This document shows, piece by piece, positions 1 through 6,137 of a stretch of 9,831 nt of DNA. The DNA is from Flavobacterium sp. UBA4098 (lineage in GTDB: Bacteria; Bacteroidota; Bacteroidia; Flavobacteriales; Flavobacteriaceae), in NCBI GenBank assembly GCA_002382495.1, contig DFXW01000023.1:51728-61558 (forward strand), read 5' to 3'. The position numbers and the translations under genes were made by a program. The notes under the pieces were generated by a model. That model was given only the letters and a program-made list of their open reading frames with translations. It was not told the origin of the DNA and searched no databases. Each line of letters begins with the position of its first letter. Within the stretch, counting starts at the first letter, position 1.

Positions 1-486
1 AAATACCAGTTTATTCCGTTTATAGCAACTTTAATTGCTGTGGTTTTTACAGATTTGTTAAAAGGTGTAGCGCTGGGAATGATCATTAGCGTGGTCTTTA
101 TTTTAAAAGGAAATTTAAAAAGAGCTTATATTTTTAGGAAAGAAGAATATGCTGATGGAGATGTAATTCATATCGATTTAGCTCAGGAAGTTTCGTTCTT
201 GAATAAAGCAGCAATTAAGCAAACATTACAATCAATTCCTGGAAATTCTAAGGTAATTATAGATGCTAAAGACACGATTTATATTGCGCATGATATTTTA
301 GATTTGATCCATGAATTCAAATCCATTAGAGCTAAAGAGGAACATATAAAAGTGAAATTGAAAGGTTTTAAAAAAGAATACCAATTAGAGAATAGCGATG
401 ACAACCATGTGACTATCGTCCATGAATACGATGCATTGAAAAGGGTTATGGTTGAAAAAGAAGTCAAACATTTCGATAAAGAATAA
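1..486 (+). CDS. SulP family anion transporter, C-terminal part (partial, 5' end outside window)
   Basis: The reading frame is open from the first base and the stop is at 484-486, so this is the last 161 codons of a longer gene; the GTG at 40 is an internal codon, not the start. Residues 1-38 of the fragment are hydrophobic (FIPFIATLIAVVFTDLLKG, then GMIISVVFIL) and fit the last membrane helices of a SulP permease, where a TDLLKG turn is typical. After a short basic linker, residues 51-125 look like a cytoplasmic STAS domain, including VSFLNKAAI, a strand VIIDAK and the amphipathic DILDLIHEF helix. SulP proteins carry sulfate, bicarbonate or other anions by proton or sodium symport. The adjacent carbonic anhydrase argues for bicarbonate, but the substrate is inferred from context only, since the substrate-binding core is not in the window. 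Confidence 0.9.
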   Translation, partial: KYQFIPFIATLIAVVFTDLLKGVALGMIISVVFILKGNLKRAYIFRKEEYADGDVIHIDLAQEVSFLNKAAIKQTLQSIPGNSKVIIDAKDTIYIAHDILDLIHEFKSIRAKEEHIKVKLKGFKKEYQLENSDDNHVTIVHEYDALKRVMVEKEVKHFDKE

Positions 487-516
487 TTGTGGCTTTAAAT
501 TAGTTTAATACCTTTA
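487..516 (+). promoter_or_regulatory. Putative Bacteroidetes-type promoter of the carbonic anhydrase gene
   Basis: TTG at 487-489 and TACCTTTA at 509-516 are separated by 19 bases. This agrees with the Bacteroidetes consensus (TTG at -33, TAnnTTTG at -7) except for the last base, A instead of G. It sits entirely in the 43-bp gap after the SulP stop codon, so transcription would begin around 522 and give a leader of under 10 bases before the ATG at 530. The transcription start is inferred, not visible. It would let the anhydrase be expressed separately from the transporter. Confidence 0.5.
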
Positions 517-529
517 AAATAAAATTAAA

Positions 530-1165
530 ATGAAAGAATTCTATAAAAAAATATTAGATAATAATAAAAAGTGGGTAGAAGAATCATTAGAATTGGATCC
601 CAATTATTTTGAAGATTTAGCCAAAGGACAAACACCGCCATTATTATGGATAGGTTGTTCTGATAGCCGAGTACCAGCGAATGAAATCATTGGCGCCAAG
701 CCTGGAGAGGTATTCGTACATAGAAATATTGCTAATATGGTCATTCACTCCGATATGAATATGTTGAGCGTATTAGATTATGCCGTCAATGTTCTTAAAG
801 TAAAACATGTATTAGTTTGTGGACATTATGGTTGTGGTGGAGTCAAAGCAGCTATGGGAAATGATTCTATAGGTATAATTGACAACTGGATTCGTCATAT
901 TAAAGATGTTTACCGTTTGCACAATCACTATTTAGATTCTATTCTAGATGAAACAGAACGTTTTAATAAATTTGTTGAATTGAACGTCAAAGAACAAGTC
1001 TTTGATTTAGCAAAAACATCGATCGTTCAATCTGCATGGAAAAAAGGACAAGATTTAACCTTACACGGTTGGGTGTATGGATTGAACTCAGGATTTGTTA
1101 CTGATCTTGAGGTAAACATTAGTTCCGATAAAGATTTAGATGATGTGTATCAGTTAAAATTTTAA
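530..1165 (+). CDS. Beta-class carbonic anhydrase
   Basis: This 211-residue cytoplasmic enzyme should interconvert CO2 and bicarbonate. The beta-class signature is complete: the CSDSR motif supplies zinc ligand Cys43 and the Asp45-Arg47 dyad, and CGHYGCGG supplies zinc ligands His99 and Cys102. Other family blocks are visible, such as GEVFVHRNIAN (59-69), SVLDYAV (80-86) and the C-terminal LHGWVYGLNSG (178-188). The length is normal for bacterial Can/YadF-type enzymes and nothing is missing. It lies 43 bp after a SulP transporter and 6 bp before a small secreted protein on the same strand. SulP-carbonic anhydrase pairing, or fusion, is known in bacteria and suggests a role in bicarbonate supply or pH balance. 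Translation from the ATG at 530 is supported by the short gap and the promoter-like element just upstream. Confidence 0.97.
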   Translation: MKEFYKKILDNNKKWVEESLELDPNYFEDLAKGQTPPLLWIGCSDSRVPANEIIGAKPGEVFVHRNIANMVIHSDMNMLSVLDYAVNVLKVKHVLVCGHYGCGGVKAAMGNDSIGIIDNWIRHIKDVYRLHNHYLDSILDETERFNKFVELNVKEQVFDLAKTSIVQSAWKKGQDLTLHGWVYGLNSGFVTDLEVNISSDKDLDDVYQLKF

Positions 1166-1171
1166 AATAAA

Positions 1172-1636
1172 ATGAGAAAAGTATTTGTAATTCTAGCTTT
1201 GTTTATGGCTGTTTCAATTACAGCTCAAACACATGAAATATTGAAGCATAACGGAGAAAAAGTATTAATTAACTATATCAAAACTGATACTAATTTAATT
1301 TACTTTTCCAATCCAAATTCTTCAGAAGAAGGAAGGATTAGTACTTATGCAGTACAATCACTCAAAGAACAATCTTCAGGGATTATTCAAGTTATTTCTT
1401 CGAAAGTTGACATCGATAATGGATTCGTTTTTTTGAAAAATAATGAAATAGCTGGTCTTAGAAAAGTAGCTTCTATTTCTGTTTTTCTTGGAAGGCCCAA
1501 AGGGATGTCCTTTAACGATTTAAGTTTTTTGAAAAAAAGAAGATTGCAAGAAAAAGCAACTCAAAAAGAAGCGTTATTTGTTGTAATCACCTCAGAAACA
1601 TTCGATACAATTAAAGCCGATTTGTATTCTTACTAA
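1172..1636 (+). CDS. Small secreted protein of unknown function
   Basis: I do not recognise this 154-residue protein. It begins with a clear Sec signal peptide: basic MRK, a hydrophobic core VFVILALFMAVSI, and a likely cleavage after TA at residue 18, before Gln19, a common flavobacterial arrangement. There is no lipobox cysteine, so it should be released to the periplasm, or stay there, rather than be lipidated. The mature part starts with a beta-rich stretch (HEILKHNGEKVLINYIKTDTNLIYFSN) resembling small repeats seen in many Bacteroidetes exported proteins, where a nucleotide-like strand pattern of the form 'nGe.i...I....i.Y' recurs. The second half is basic (RPKG, KKRRLQEKATQKE). It starts 6 bp after the carbonic anhydrase stop, so the two are very likely co-transcribed, and it is followed directly by a strong terminator. 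No cysteine is present in the mature part. Confidence 0.8.
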   Translation: MRKVFVILALFMAVSITAQTHEILKHNGEKVLINYIKTDTNLIYFSNPNSSEEGRISTYAVQSLKEQSSGIIQVISSKVDIDNGFVFLKNNEIAGLRKVASISVFLGRPKGMSFNDLSFLKKRRLQEKATQKEALFVVITSETFDTIKADLYSY

Positions 1637-1650
1637 GTTTATTTTCAAAT

Positions 1651-1678
1651 AAAAAAGCACCTTTAAAGGTGCTTTTTT
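1651..1678. terminator. Bidirectional intrinsic terminator
   Basis: This is a perfect 28-bp palindrome: an A6 tract, the arm GCACC, the centre TTTAAA, the arm GGTGC and a T tract that runs to 1679. Read on either strand it gives a GC-containing hairpin followed by a U tract. It lies between convergent genes, 14 bp after the secreted-protein stop and 19 bp beyond the aspartate kinase stop on the other strand, so one element would end both transcripts. Confidence 0.93.
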
Positions 1679-1697
1679 TATAGGAAGTAATATCGTT

Positions 1698-2951
1698 CTA
1701 TTCTTTAGTCACAATTTGCATCGTTTCTCTACTGATTTGTTTTAATAAAACAGTTTTGTCATTTTCAACAGTTTTAGCTGCTATATCATCAAAATGACGA
1801 ATAGTATACAGCGTTACATTTTCTTCAAAATCGACTTTGAATTTTTTAGAAAGCACGGCATTTAATGCATTGAATTCGCCAAATTTATCCTCTACACATA
1901 CTGAAAAACTAATTGCTGAATTTTGAATTAAATTCACTTTGATTTTATGATCGTGAAATAATCCAAAAATTTCACTTATGTTTTCCTCCATTATGAAAGA
2001 GAAGTCAATAGAAGAAAGTGAAATTAATAATTGGTTTCTTTTCACAATGAAACAAGGTAAATGAGGTTCTAAATCCACTCCTTTGGAAACGCTGGTTCCT
2101 TTTAATAATGGATTGATAAATGATTTAACGTACAAAGGAATTTCTTTCTTTTGTAGCGGTTGTAATGTTTTTGGGTGAATTACTGAAGCGCCATAGAATG
2201 CTAATTCAATAGCTTCTCTATAGGAAATCTGATTTAACAAACTCGCGTTTTCAAAATAACGTGGATCTGCGTTCATTACTCCTGGTACATCTTTCCAAAT
2301 AGTTACACTTTCTGCATTTAAGCAATAAGCAAAAATAGCAGCAGTATAATCAGAACCTTCACGACCCAATGTGGTTGTGAAATTATTATCATCTGATCCC
2401 AAAAATCCTTGTGTAATATTTAAAATTTTAGGCGCAATATTTTTGGCTATGTTTTTTTGAGTTAGTTCCCAATCCACCTCTGCATCTCTATAATTGGCGT
2501 TTGTTTTAATAAAATTTCGTACGTCGATCCATTGGGTTTTAACACCCATAAAATTCATAAAATGACTTAGAATTGTAGTTGAAATTAATTCTCCAAAACT
2601 CACAATCTGATCGTAAACAAAATTGTAATTTGGTGATTTATTGTGTGCTAAAAAGTATTCTAGATCAGTGAATTGCTCATTGACTGCAGCGAAAACTGGA
2701 TCTTTGTCATTTTCAAATAAATCCAACAAGATTTGATTATGGTATTTCTTAATTTCTTGAACGGAGGCACTCAATTCAGCAGATTTTTCAAAGTAATTTT
2801 TGATCACTACTTCTAATGCATTGGTAGTTTTCCCCATAGCAGAAACTACTAATAAGACATCTTCATAACCTGCTTTTTGTAATACGTCATATACGTTTTT
2901 GATTCCATCGGCATCTTTAACAGAGGCGCCACCAAATTTGAATATTCTCAT
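1698..2951 (-). CDS. lysC: Aspartate kinase (monofunctional)
   Basis: This 417-residue enzyme phosphorylates L-aspartate with ATP, the first step towards lysine/diaminopimelate, threonine and methionine. The amino acid kinase fold is evident: KFGGASV at 5-11 (nucleotide-binding lysine loop; the family usually has KFGGTSV), SAMGKTTNAL at 37-46, SFGE at 118-121, TTLGREGSDYTAA at 193-205, and WKDVPGVMNADPR at 219-231 for ATP binding. GASVIHPKTLQP (254-265) closes the catalytic domain. Residues 307-375 look like one ACT regulatory domain. The last 40 residues resemble the strands that complete a second ACT domain but are weakly conserved, so feedback inhibition by lysine or threonine cannot be predicted. 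There is no homoserine dehydrogenase domain. It follows the GNAT gene by 10 bp on the same strand and so is probably expressed from that gene's promoter. Confidence 0.95.
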   Translation of the reverse strand: MRIFKFGGASVKDADGIKNVYDVLQKAGYEDVLLVVSAMGKTTNALEVVIKNYFEKSAELSASVQEIKKYHNQILLDLFENDKDPVFAAVNEQFTDLEYFLAHNKSPNYNFVYDQIVSFGELISTTILSHFMNFMGVKTQWIDVRNFIKTNANYRDAEVDWELTQKNIAKNIAPKILNITQGFLGSDDNNFTTTLGREGSDYTAAIFAYCLNAESVTIWKDVPGVMNADPRYFENASLLNQISYREAIELAFYGASVIHPKTLQPLQKKEIPLYVKSFINPLLKGTSVSKGVDLEPHLPCFIVKRNQLLISLSSIDFSFIMEENISEIFGLFHDHKIKVNLIQNSAISFSVCVEDKFGEFNALNAVLSKKFKVDFEENVTLYTIRHFDDIAAKTVENDKTVLLKQISRETMQIVTKE

Positions 2952-2961
2952 TTTATGTATG

Positions 2962-3441
2962 CTATTTTAGTTTATTTTCAACAAAATAATGGATGCTTTC
3001 TTCATCCATTTGCGCTATTTTCCATTCGTCAAATACTTTAGCCCCTGAATTTTTATAAAACTCAATAGCTGTTGTGTTCCAGTCTAATACGGCCCATTCG
3101 ATGCGACGTACGTTGTCCTTTTTCCCCTGTTTAATTATTTCTGAATACAAGGCGTAACCAAGACCCGTACCTCTCATGCTTTGTTTTACAACCAAATCTT
3201 CCAAATGAATCGTTTTTCCTTTCCATGTTGAATAACGGTAATAGTACAAAGCGATACCAACAAGGTTATCATCAACTTCGGCTACAAATACATGAAATAA
3301 AGGATGGGTTCCAAATCCATCACGAATTAAATCGTCTTCCGTTATCACAACCGCATCAGGTTCTTTCTCAAAATCAGCTAATTCCTGGATTAGAGCCAAA
3401 ACGCCTTTCATGTCTTCGGGTTTCCCTTTTCTTATGATCAT
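2962..3441 (-). CDS. GNAT-family N-acetyltransferase, spermidine/spermine acetyltransferase-like
   Basis: This 159-residue protein is one GNAT domain that transfers acetyl from acetyl-CoA to an amine. It resembles the eukaryotic SSAT group (SAT1/SAT2) along its whole length: MIIRKGKPEDMKGVLALIQELADFE at the start, ITEDDLIRDGFGTHPLFH at 33-50, YYYRYSTWKGKTIHLEDL at 66-83, and DWNTTAIEFYKNSGA at 120-134. The acetyl-CoA loop RGTGLG is at 90-95. Glu81 and Tyr129 occupy positions matching active-site residues of human SSAT. Likely substrates are polyamines, or lysine analogues such as thialysine as for SAT2; sequence alone cannot separate these. It is the first gene of a two-gene operon with aspartate kinase, which makes an amino acid-like substrate worth considering. 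The ATG at 3441 fits the family's N terminus. Confidence 0.9.
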   Translation of the reverse strand: MIIRKGKPEDMKGVLALIQELADFEKEPDAVVITEDDLIRDGFGTHPLFHVFVAEVDDNLVGIALYYYRYSTWKGKTIHLEDLVVKQSMRGTGLGYALYSEIIKQGKKDNVRRIEWAVLDWNTTAIEFYKNSGAKVFDEWKIAQMDEESIHYFVENKLK

Positions 3442-3493
3442 AAATTAGTATTTTATCCGCTTGCTTTTTTGTAATAAAAAGCTAAATTCTATA

Positions 3494-3535
3494 ATTTGTT
3501 TAACAAATATACAATGATAGCTAGCTTCATAACAA
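3494..3535 (-). promoter_or_regulatory. Putative promoter of the acetyltransferase-lysC operon with overlapping palindrome
   Basis: On the minus strand, TATATTTG (3511-3504) matches the Bacteroidetes -7 consensus TAnnTTTG exactly, and TTG (3535-3533) lies 21 bases upstream as the -33 element. Transcription would start near 3497, leaving a leader of about 55 bases to the ATG at 3441. A perfect 15-bp palindrome, ATTTGTT-T-AACAAAT (3494-3508), overlaps the -7 element and the presumed start site, which is a position suited to a repressor. Promoter function and operator function are both inferred. Confidence 0.5.
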
Positions 3536-3603
3536 TATTTATATTGTTTTCACAAAAAAAACATTATTTGTTAGTTGACTTTCAATTTGATACTATTGTG
3601 AAA

Positions 3604-3630
3604 TAAAAAAAGCCCAATTAAGGGCTTTTA
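3604..3630 (-). terminator. Intrinsic terminator after the TerB-like gene
   Basis: An 8-bp stem, AAAAGCCC (3608-3615) with GGGCTTTT (3622-3629) and a 6-base loop, is followed on the minus strand by a run of T (complement of the A run ending at 3611). It starts about 22 bp beyond the stop codon of the TerB-like gene, and so separates that gene from the acetyltransferase-lysC promoter region downstream. Confidence 0.85.
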
Positions 3631-3651
3631 TATTCAAGGGGTACAAATATA

Positions 3652-4083
3652 TTATTTATACATGTTTTTCATTTCGTATATAAAAGTGTCTAAGTCTACT
3701 TTTTTATCAATTAAAGTAAGTGCTTTATGAATGATATAACCAACATTGCTTGGCGTAAAACCTAAAGCAACACCCAATTTCTCTAATAATTTTTCCTGCC
3801 CATCGCCTAAATGATGATCAATGTGTACCATTCGCCCTAAATCGAATAAACGCTCTAATCTCTCATTATACGAATACGGTGGGTTAATAGGATATAAAGA
3901 TGGATTTTCTAAAATTTCTTCATACTCCGAGTTAGAAATTTGAAGGTTTGTTGCTAATTTGTCTAAGAAAGCTTTTTCTGCTGTTGAAGAATGTCCATCG
4001 GCAAGAGCCACGCGAACTATGGCTGAAAAATGTCCTTTGTTTCTGGTTTTGAATTCGCTATCAAATAAATCTGAAAATGACAT
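3652..4083 (-). CDS. TerB-like protein (tellurite resistance TerB family)
   Basis: This 143-residue soluble protein is mostly helical and carries the TerB-type acidic repeat. The first half has ALADGHSSTAEKAFLDKLATNLQIS (26-50), where ADG plus a Glu/Asp pattern is the family's usual metal-binding-like loop. The second half has HIDHHLGDGQEKLLEKLGVALGF (87-109), a matching second copy. The frame is open to an ATG at 4128, but I choose the ATG at 4083: the protein then begins MSFSDLFDSEF, as I recall for flavobacterial relatives, and a -7-like element at 4108-4115 would fall inside a longer reading. No other tellurite-resistance gene (TerC, TerD, TerZ) is present, so this is probably a housekeeping or stress paralogue with no known function rather than a resistance locus. 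It is a single-gene unit with its own terminator. Confidence 0.85.
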   Translation of the reverse strand: MSFSDLFDSEFKTRNKGHFSAIVRVALADGHSSTAEKAFLDKLATNLQISNSEYEEILENPSLYPINPPYSYNERLERLFDLGRMVHIDHHLGDGQEKLLEKLGVALGFTPSNVGYIIHKALTLIDKKVDLDTFIYEMKNMYK

Positions 4084-4107
4084 AATATGTGGGTTTAATA
4101 ATAAGCA

Positions 4108-4115
4108 TAAAGGTA
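4108..4115 (-). promoter_or_regulatory. Putative -7 promoter element of the TerB-like gene
   Basis: Minus-strand TACCTTTA lies 24 bases upstream of the chosen ATG at 4083. It is identical to the -7-like elements before the carbonic anhydrase and MarC genes. No TTG is visible at a proper distance for a -33 element, so support is limited to the repeated motif and its position. Confidence 0.35.
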
Positions 4116-4153
4116 CATATTTTTTCAAAAAAAGATTAGGTTCAGCGCTTATT

Positions 4154-4190
4154 TGGAATGTTTTTTTATTACAAAAGTTTTCTCATTCCA
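4154..4190. repeat. Inverted repeat in the divergent terB-like / hupE-like intergenic region
   Basis: TGGAATG (4154-4160) and CATTCCA (4184-4190) form perfect 7-bp arms separated by 23 bases. They lie roughly midway between the two divergent start codons at 4083 and 4252. This could be a pair of half-sites for a regulator or chance; nothing else in the region decides between these. Confidence 0.35.
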
Positions 4191-4251
4191 CAGAATTCGC
4201 TTTTTCAAAATTAATTGTAAGTTTACCAATAATTAGAAACTAAAAATACTT

Positions 4252-4845
4252 ATGTCAGAGTTTTGGGTTTATTTTCAAATTGGCTTGCATCATGTTTTAG
4301 ATATTCAGGCATATGATCATGTCTTGTTTATGATGGCTTTAGTTTTGCCTTTTACCTTCAAAGATTGGAAAAGATTACTGTTTTCGGTTACGCTTTTTAC
4401 GTTAGGCCATACGACTGCTTTATTATTATCTGTTTATGAAATCTTGGTGATCAAAGCTACTATTGTTGAATTGCTAATCCCTATAACGATATTAACTACT
4501 GCTGTTTTTAATCTATTTACTCTTGGCAAAACCAATAGAAAAGAAAATTTAAATTTGGTCTACTTGATCACGCTTTTCTTTGGAATAATTCACGGTTTAG
4601 GATTTTCAAATTATTTTAAAACCCTATTGGGAGGCAGTTCCAATTCCAAATTAATACCTTTGTTGGAGTTTGCTTTAGGAATTGAAGGAGCACAAATTAC
4701 AGTGGTAGTAGCGATGTTGATCGTGGCATATAGTGTGCAAAGCCTATTTAAATTTTCAAGAAGAGATTGGATTTTAGTAGGGTCGGCATTTATAATTGGT
4801 GTTGTGGTACCTATGATTATAGAAAATGAAATTTGGAATCAATAA
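4252..4845 (+). CDS. HupE/UreJ-family integral membrane protein
   Basis: This 197-residue protein has about six hydrophobic segments and the histidine motifs of the HupE/UreJ_2 family. These are GLHHVLDIQAYDHVLF (11-26, with His13, His14, Asp22 and His23), TLGHTTALLLS (50-60, His53), FFGIIHGLGFSNYF (109-122, His114) and ALGIEGAQ (141-148). Classical HupE and UreJ proteins are linked to nickel or cobalt uptake for hydrogenase and urease. Here no hydrogenase, urease or other nickel enzyme is nearby, so transport of nickel, cobalt or another divalent metal is only a family-based guess. The gene is divergent from the TerB-like gene and ends 2 bp before the dCMP deaminase start, so those two are almost certainly one transcript. 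A -7-like TAAGTTTA at 4218-4225 may serve as promoter, but no -33 element is clear. Confidence 0.88.
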   Translation: MSEFWVYFQIGLHHVLDIQAYDHVLFMMALVLPFTFKDWKRLLFSVTLFTLGHTTALLLSVYEILVIKATIVELLIPITILTTAVFNLFTLGKTNRKENLNLVYLITLFFGIIHGLGFSNYFKTLLGGSSNSKLIPLLEFALGIEGAQITVVVAMLIVAYSVQSLFKFSRRDWILVGSAFIIGVVVPMIIENEIWNQ

Positions 4846-4847
4846 AG

Positions 4848-5279
4848 ATGGAAGATAAAAAATTAAATAAGTACGATAAGGCCTATTTGCGAATTGCAAA
4901 AGAGTGGAGTCAATTATCATACTGTAAACGCAAACAGGTTGGTGCTATTATTGTTAAAGACCGAATGATTATTTCGGATGGATACAATGGAACACCTTCG
5001 GGATTTGAAAACTGCTGCGAAGACGAAGAAGGATTGACCCGCTGGGATGTTTTACATGCTGAGGCCAATGCAATTCTTAAAGTAGCCCGTTCTACACAAT
5101 CTTGTGAAGGAGCCACTTTATATATTACCCTTTCTCCTTGTAAAGAGTGTAGTAAACTAATTCATCAATCAGGAATAAAAAGAGTGGTGTATCACAATGG
5201 TTATCGCGACGATTCAGGGCTTCAATTTTTGACAAAAGCTGGGATTGAGGTAGAGCAGATTGCTATTCTTGAAGAATAA
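4848..5279 (+). CDS. Deoxycytidylate (dCMP) deaminase
   Basis: This 143-residue cytosolic zinc enzyme should deaminate dCMP to dUMP, the substrate of thymidylate synthase. The cytidine/deoxycytidylate deaminase signature is complete: HAEANAI at 70-76 gives zinc ligand His70 and proton shuttle Glu72, and SPCKECSKLI at 97-106 gives ligands Cys98 and Cys101. VGAIIVKD, DGYNGTPSGFENC (44-56) and the long loop before HAE are typical of dCMP deaminases rather than cytidine or tRNA deaminases. I start it at the ATG at 4848, 2 bp after the upstream stop; the frame also has a TTG at 4833 inside the preceding gene, but that would add five residues for no gain. Family members are often activated by dCTP and inhibited by dTTP. 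It meets the next gene tail to tail with only 5 bp between the stops. Confidence 0.93.
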   Translation: MEDKKLNKYDKAYLRIAKEWSQLSYCKRKQVGAIIVKDRMIISDGYNGTPSGFENCCEDEEGLTRWDVLHAEANAILKVARSTQSCEGATLYITLSPCKECSKLIHQSGIKRVVYHNGYRDDSGLQFLTKAGIEVEQIAILEE

Positions 5280-5284
5280 ATAAG

Positions 5285-5902
5285 TTATTTTTTAGTGCTA
5301 TCATGCACTTGAACAGGAACCCCTTCGTTCCATAAGGTAAGCAAGTCAGTGGCAACCGCAGCTCCACTTCCAGCTGCAATAGTAAGCTGACTTCTACACC
5401 CAGCCAATGTTCCAATAACATAAATGCCTTCAGTTACTTTATGATCTGTATTTTGTAGTTGAATCCGTTGTTTTTCGGCTAAAGCTTTTTGATGGGGCTC
5501 AACAAACTGAGTAAGTCCTTCAATATTGAAGGTGTTGGCAGAGCCAATTCCTACAATAATAGTTTGAGTTGAATAGGAATTTTTATTTGAGATTAACGTA
5601 AAATTGGGATATTCCCCTTCTATTTTCAACACTTTTTCATCAGCAATCTGAACAACATGCGGATACATTGAGGTAAGATGAGATTTACTTTCAATTAATA
5701 ATTCTGATCCAAGTTTTCCAGGAGGAATACCATAAGCATTATTAAAAATGGCTTCTTGTAAAGCAGAGGATTTTTGGTGGGTAAAAATGCCGATTTTTTT
5801 CTCAGAGGCAAAGGGTTTGTTTTTGGCTGAACCTAAAACAAGCGCGCAAGATATTCCTGAAACGCCTCCTCCGATAATTAGTACATCAAATTGATTATTC
5901 AT
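5285..5902 (-). CDS. Short FAD-binding oxidoreductase, thioredoxin-reductase-like, single domain
   Basis: At 205 residues this is about two thirds of thioredoxin reductase. It starts with a Rossmann FAD-binding motif, DVLIIGGGVSGISCALVLG (6-24), and ends with a C-terminal FAD-domain segment EGIYVIGTLAGCRSQLTIAAGSGAAVA (158-184). Between them there is no second GxGxxG nucleotide-binding domain and no CxxC redox pair; both ends of the FAD domain are present, so the central NAD(P)H domain is absent by design or old deletion, not by frameshift. The aspartate that normally follows G in the C-terminal motif (GD) is replaced by Thr165, so FAD binding may be altered. It could be a flavoprotein reduced by a partner or a flavin-binding non-enzyme; the substrate is unknown. 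Its ATG overlaps the end of the upstream small membrane protein by 8 bp, which implies translational coupling. Confidence 0.82.
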   Translation of the reverse strand: MNNQFDVLIIGGGVSGISCALVLGSAKNKPFASEKKIGIFTHQKSSALQEAIFNNAYGIPPGKLGSELLIESKSHLTSMYPHVVQIADEKVLKIEGEYPNFTLISNKNSYSTQTIIVGIGSANTFNIEGLTQFVEPHQKALAEKQRIQLQNTDHKVTEGIYVIGTLAGCRSQLTIAAGSGAAVATDLLTLWNEGVPVQVHDSTKK

Positions 5903-6092
5903 TCATTTTCTTTTCAATCTCTTTTGACATTCTAAAAATTAATAGAATTAAAATGGCACAAAAAGAGGCAGCAATTCCAATCAAAGCATACATGCTTTCG
6001 CCAGCGAATACATCATTGAAGTTCAATCGAGTTGCATTAAAAACAAGCAATGCTGAGGCTAGTAAAATTAAGACAAGTGTAAAAATTTTCAT
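5895..6092 (-). CDS. Small two-helix membrane protein of unknown function
   Basis: This is a 65-residue protein with two hydrophobic helices: about 2-20 (KIFTLVLILLASALLVFNA) and about 34-53 (MYALIGIAASFCAILILLIF). A short polar loop (TRLNFNDVFAGES) connects them, and a charged tail, RMSKEIEKKMNE, follows. The positive charges after helix 2 suggest that the tail is cytoplasmic, and with two helices the N terminus would be too. I do not know a function. The last eight bases, ATGAATAA on the minus strand, contain the start codon of the flavoprotein gene, so the two are translated in coupled fashion and may act together, for example by tethering the flavoprotein or passing electrons to a membrane partner. 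That is inference. Its small size, two clean helices and the coupled overlap support a real gene. Confidence 0.78.
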   Translation of the reverse strand: MKIFTLVLILLASALLVFNATRLNFNDVFAGESMYALIGIAASFCAILILLIFRMSKEIEKKMNE

Positions 6093-6137
6093 AGGTTGGG
6101 TTTTAATATTCCAATTTCTTTACCTAAAAAGGAGCCG

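Noticed and set aside
3652..4083. Tellurite-resistance cluster
   Set aside because: Only a TerB-like protein is present, with no TerA, TerC, TerD, TerE or TerZ gene in the window.
4084..4128. Fifteen-residue N-terminal extension of the TerB-like protein from an ATG at 4128
   Set aside because: The extension (MKKYVPLCLLLNPHI) is not family-like and overlaps a probable -7 element; MSFSDLFDSEF is the expected start.
3959..4243. A 94-codon plus-strand reading frame as a gene
   Set aside because: It is antisense to the TerB-like gene and its intergenic region, with no recognisable domain and a composition expected of an opposite-strand shadow.
5294..5309. Hairpin AGTGC-TATCAT-GCACT near the flavoprotein 3' end as a terminator
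   Set aside because: The T tract precedes the stem on the plus strand, and on the minus strand the stem is followed by A residues, so neither direction gives a stem followed by a U tract. It is also inside coding sequence.
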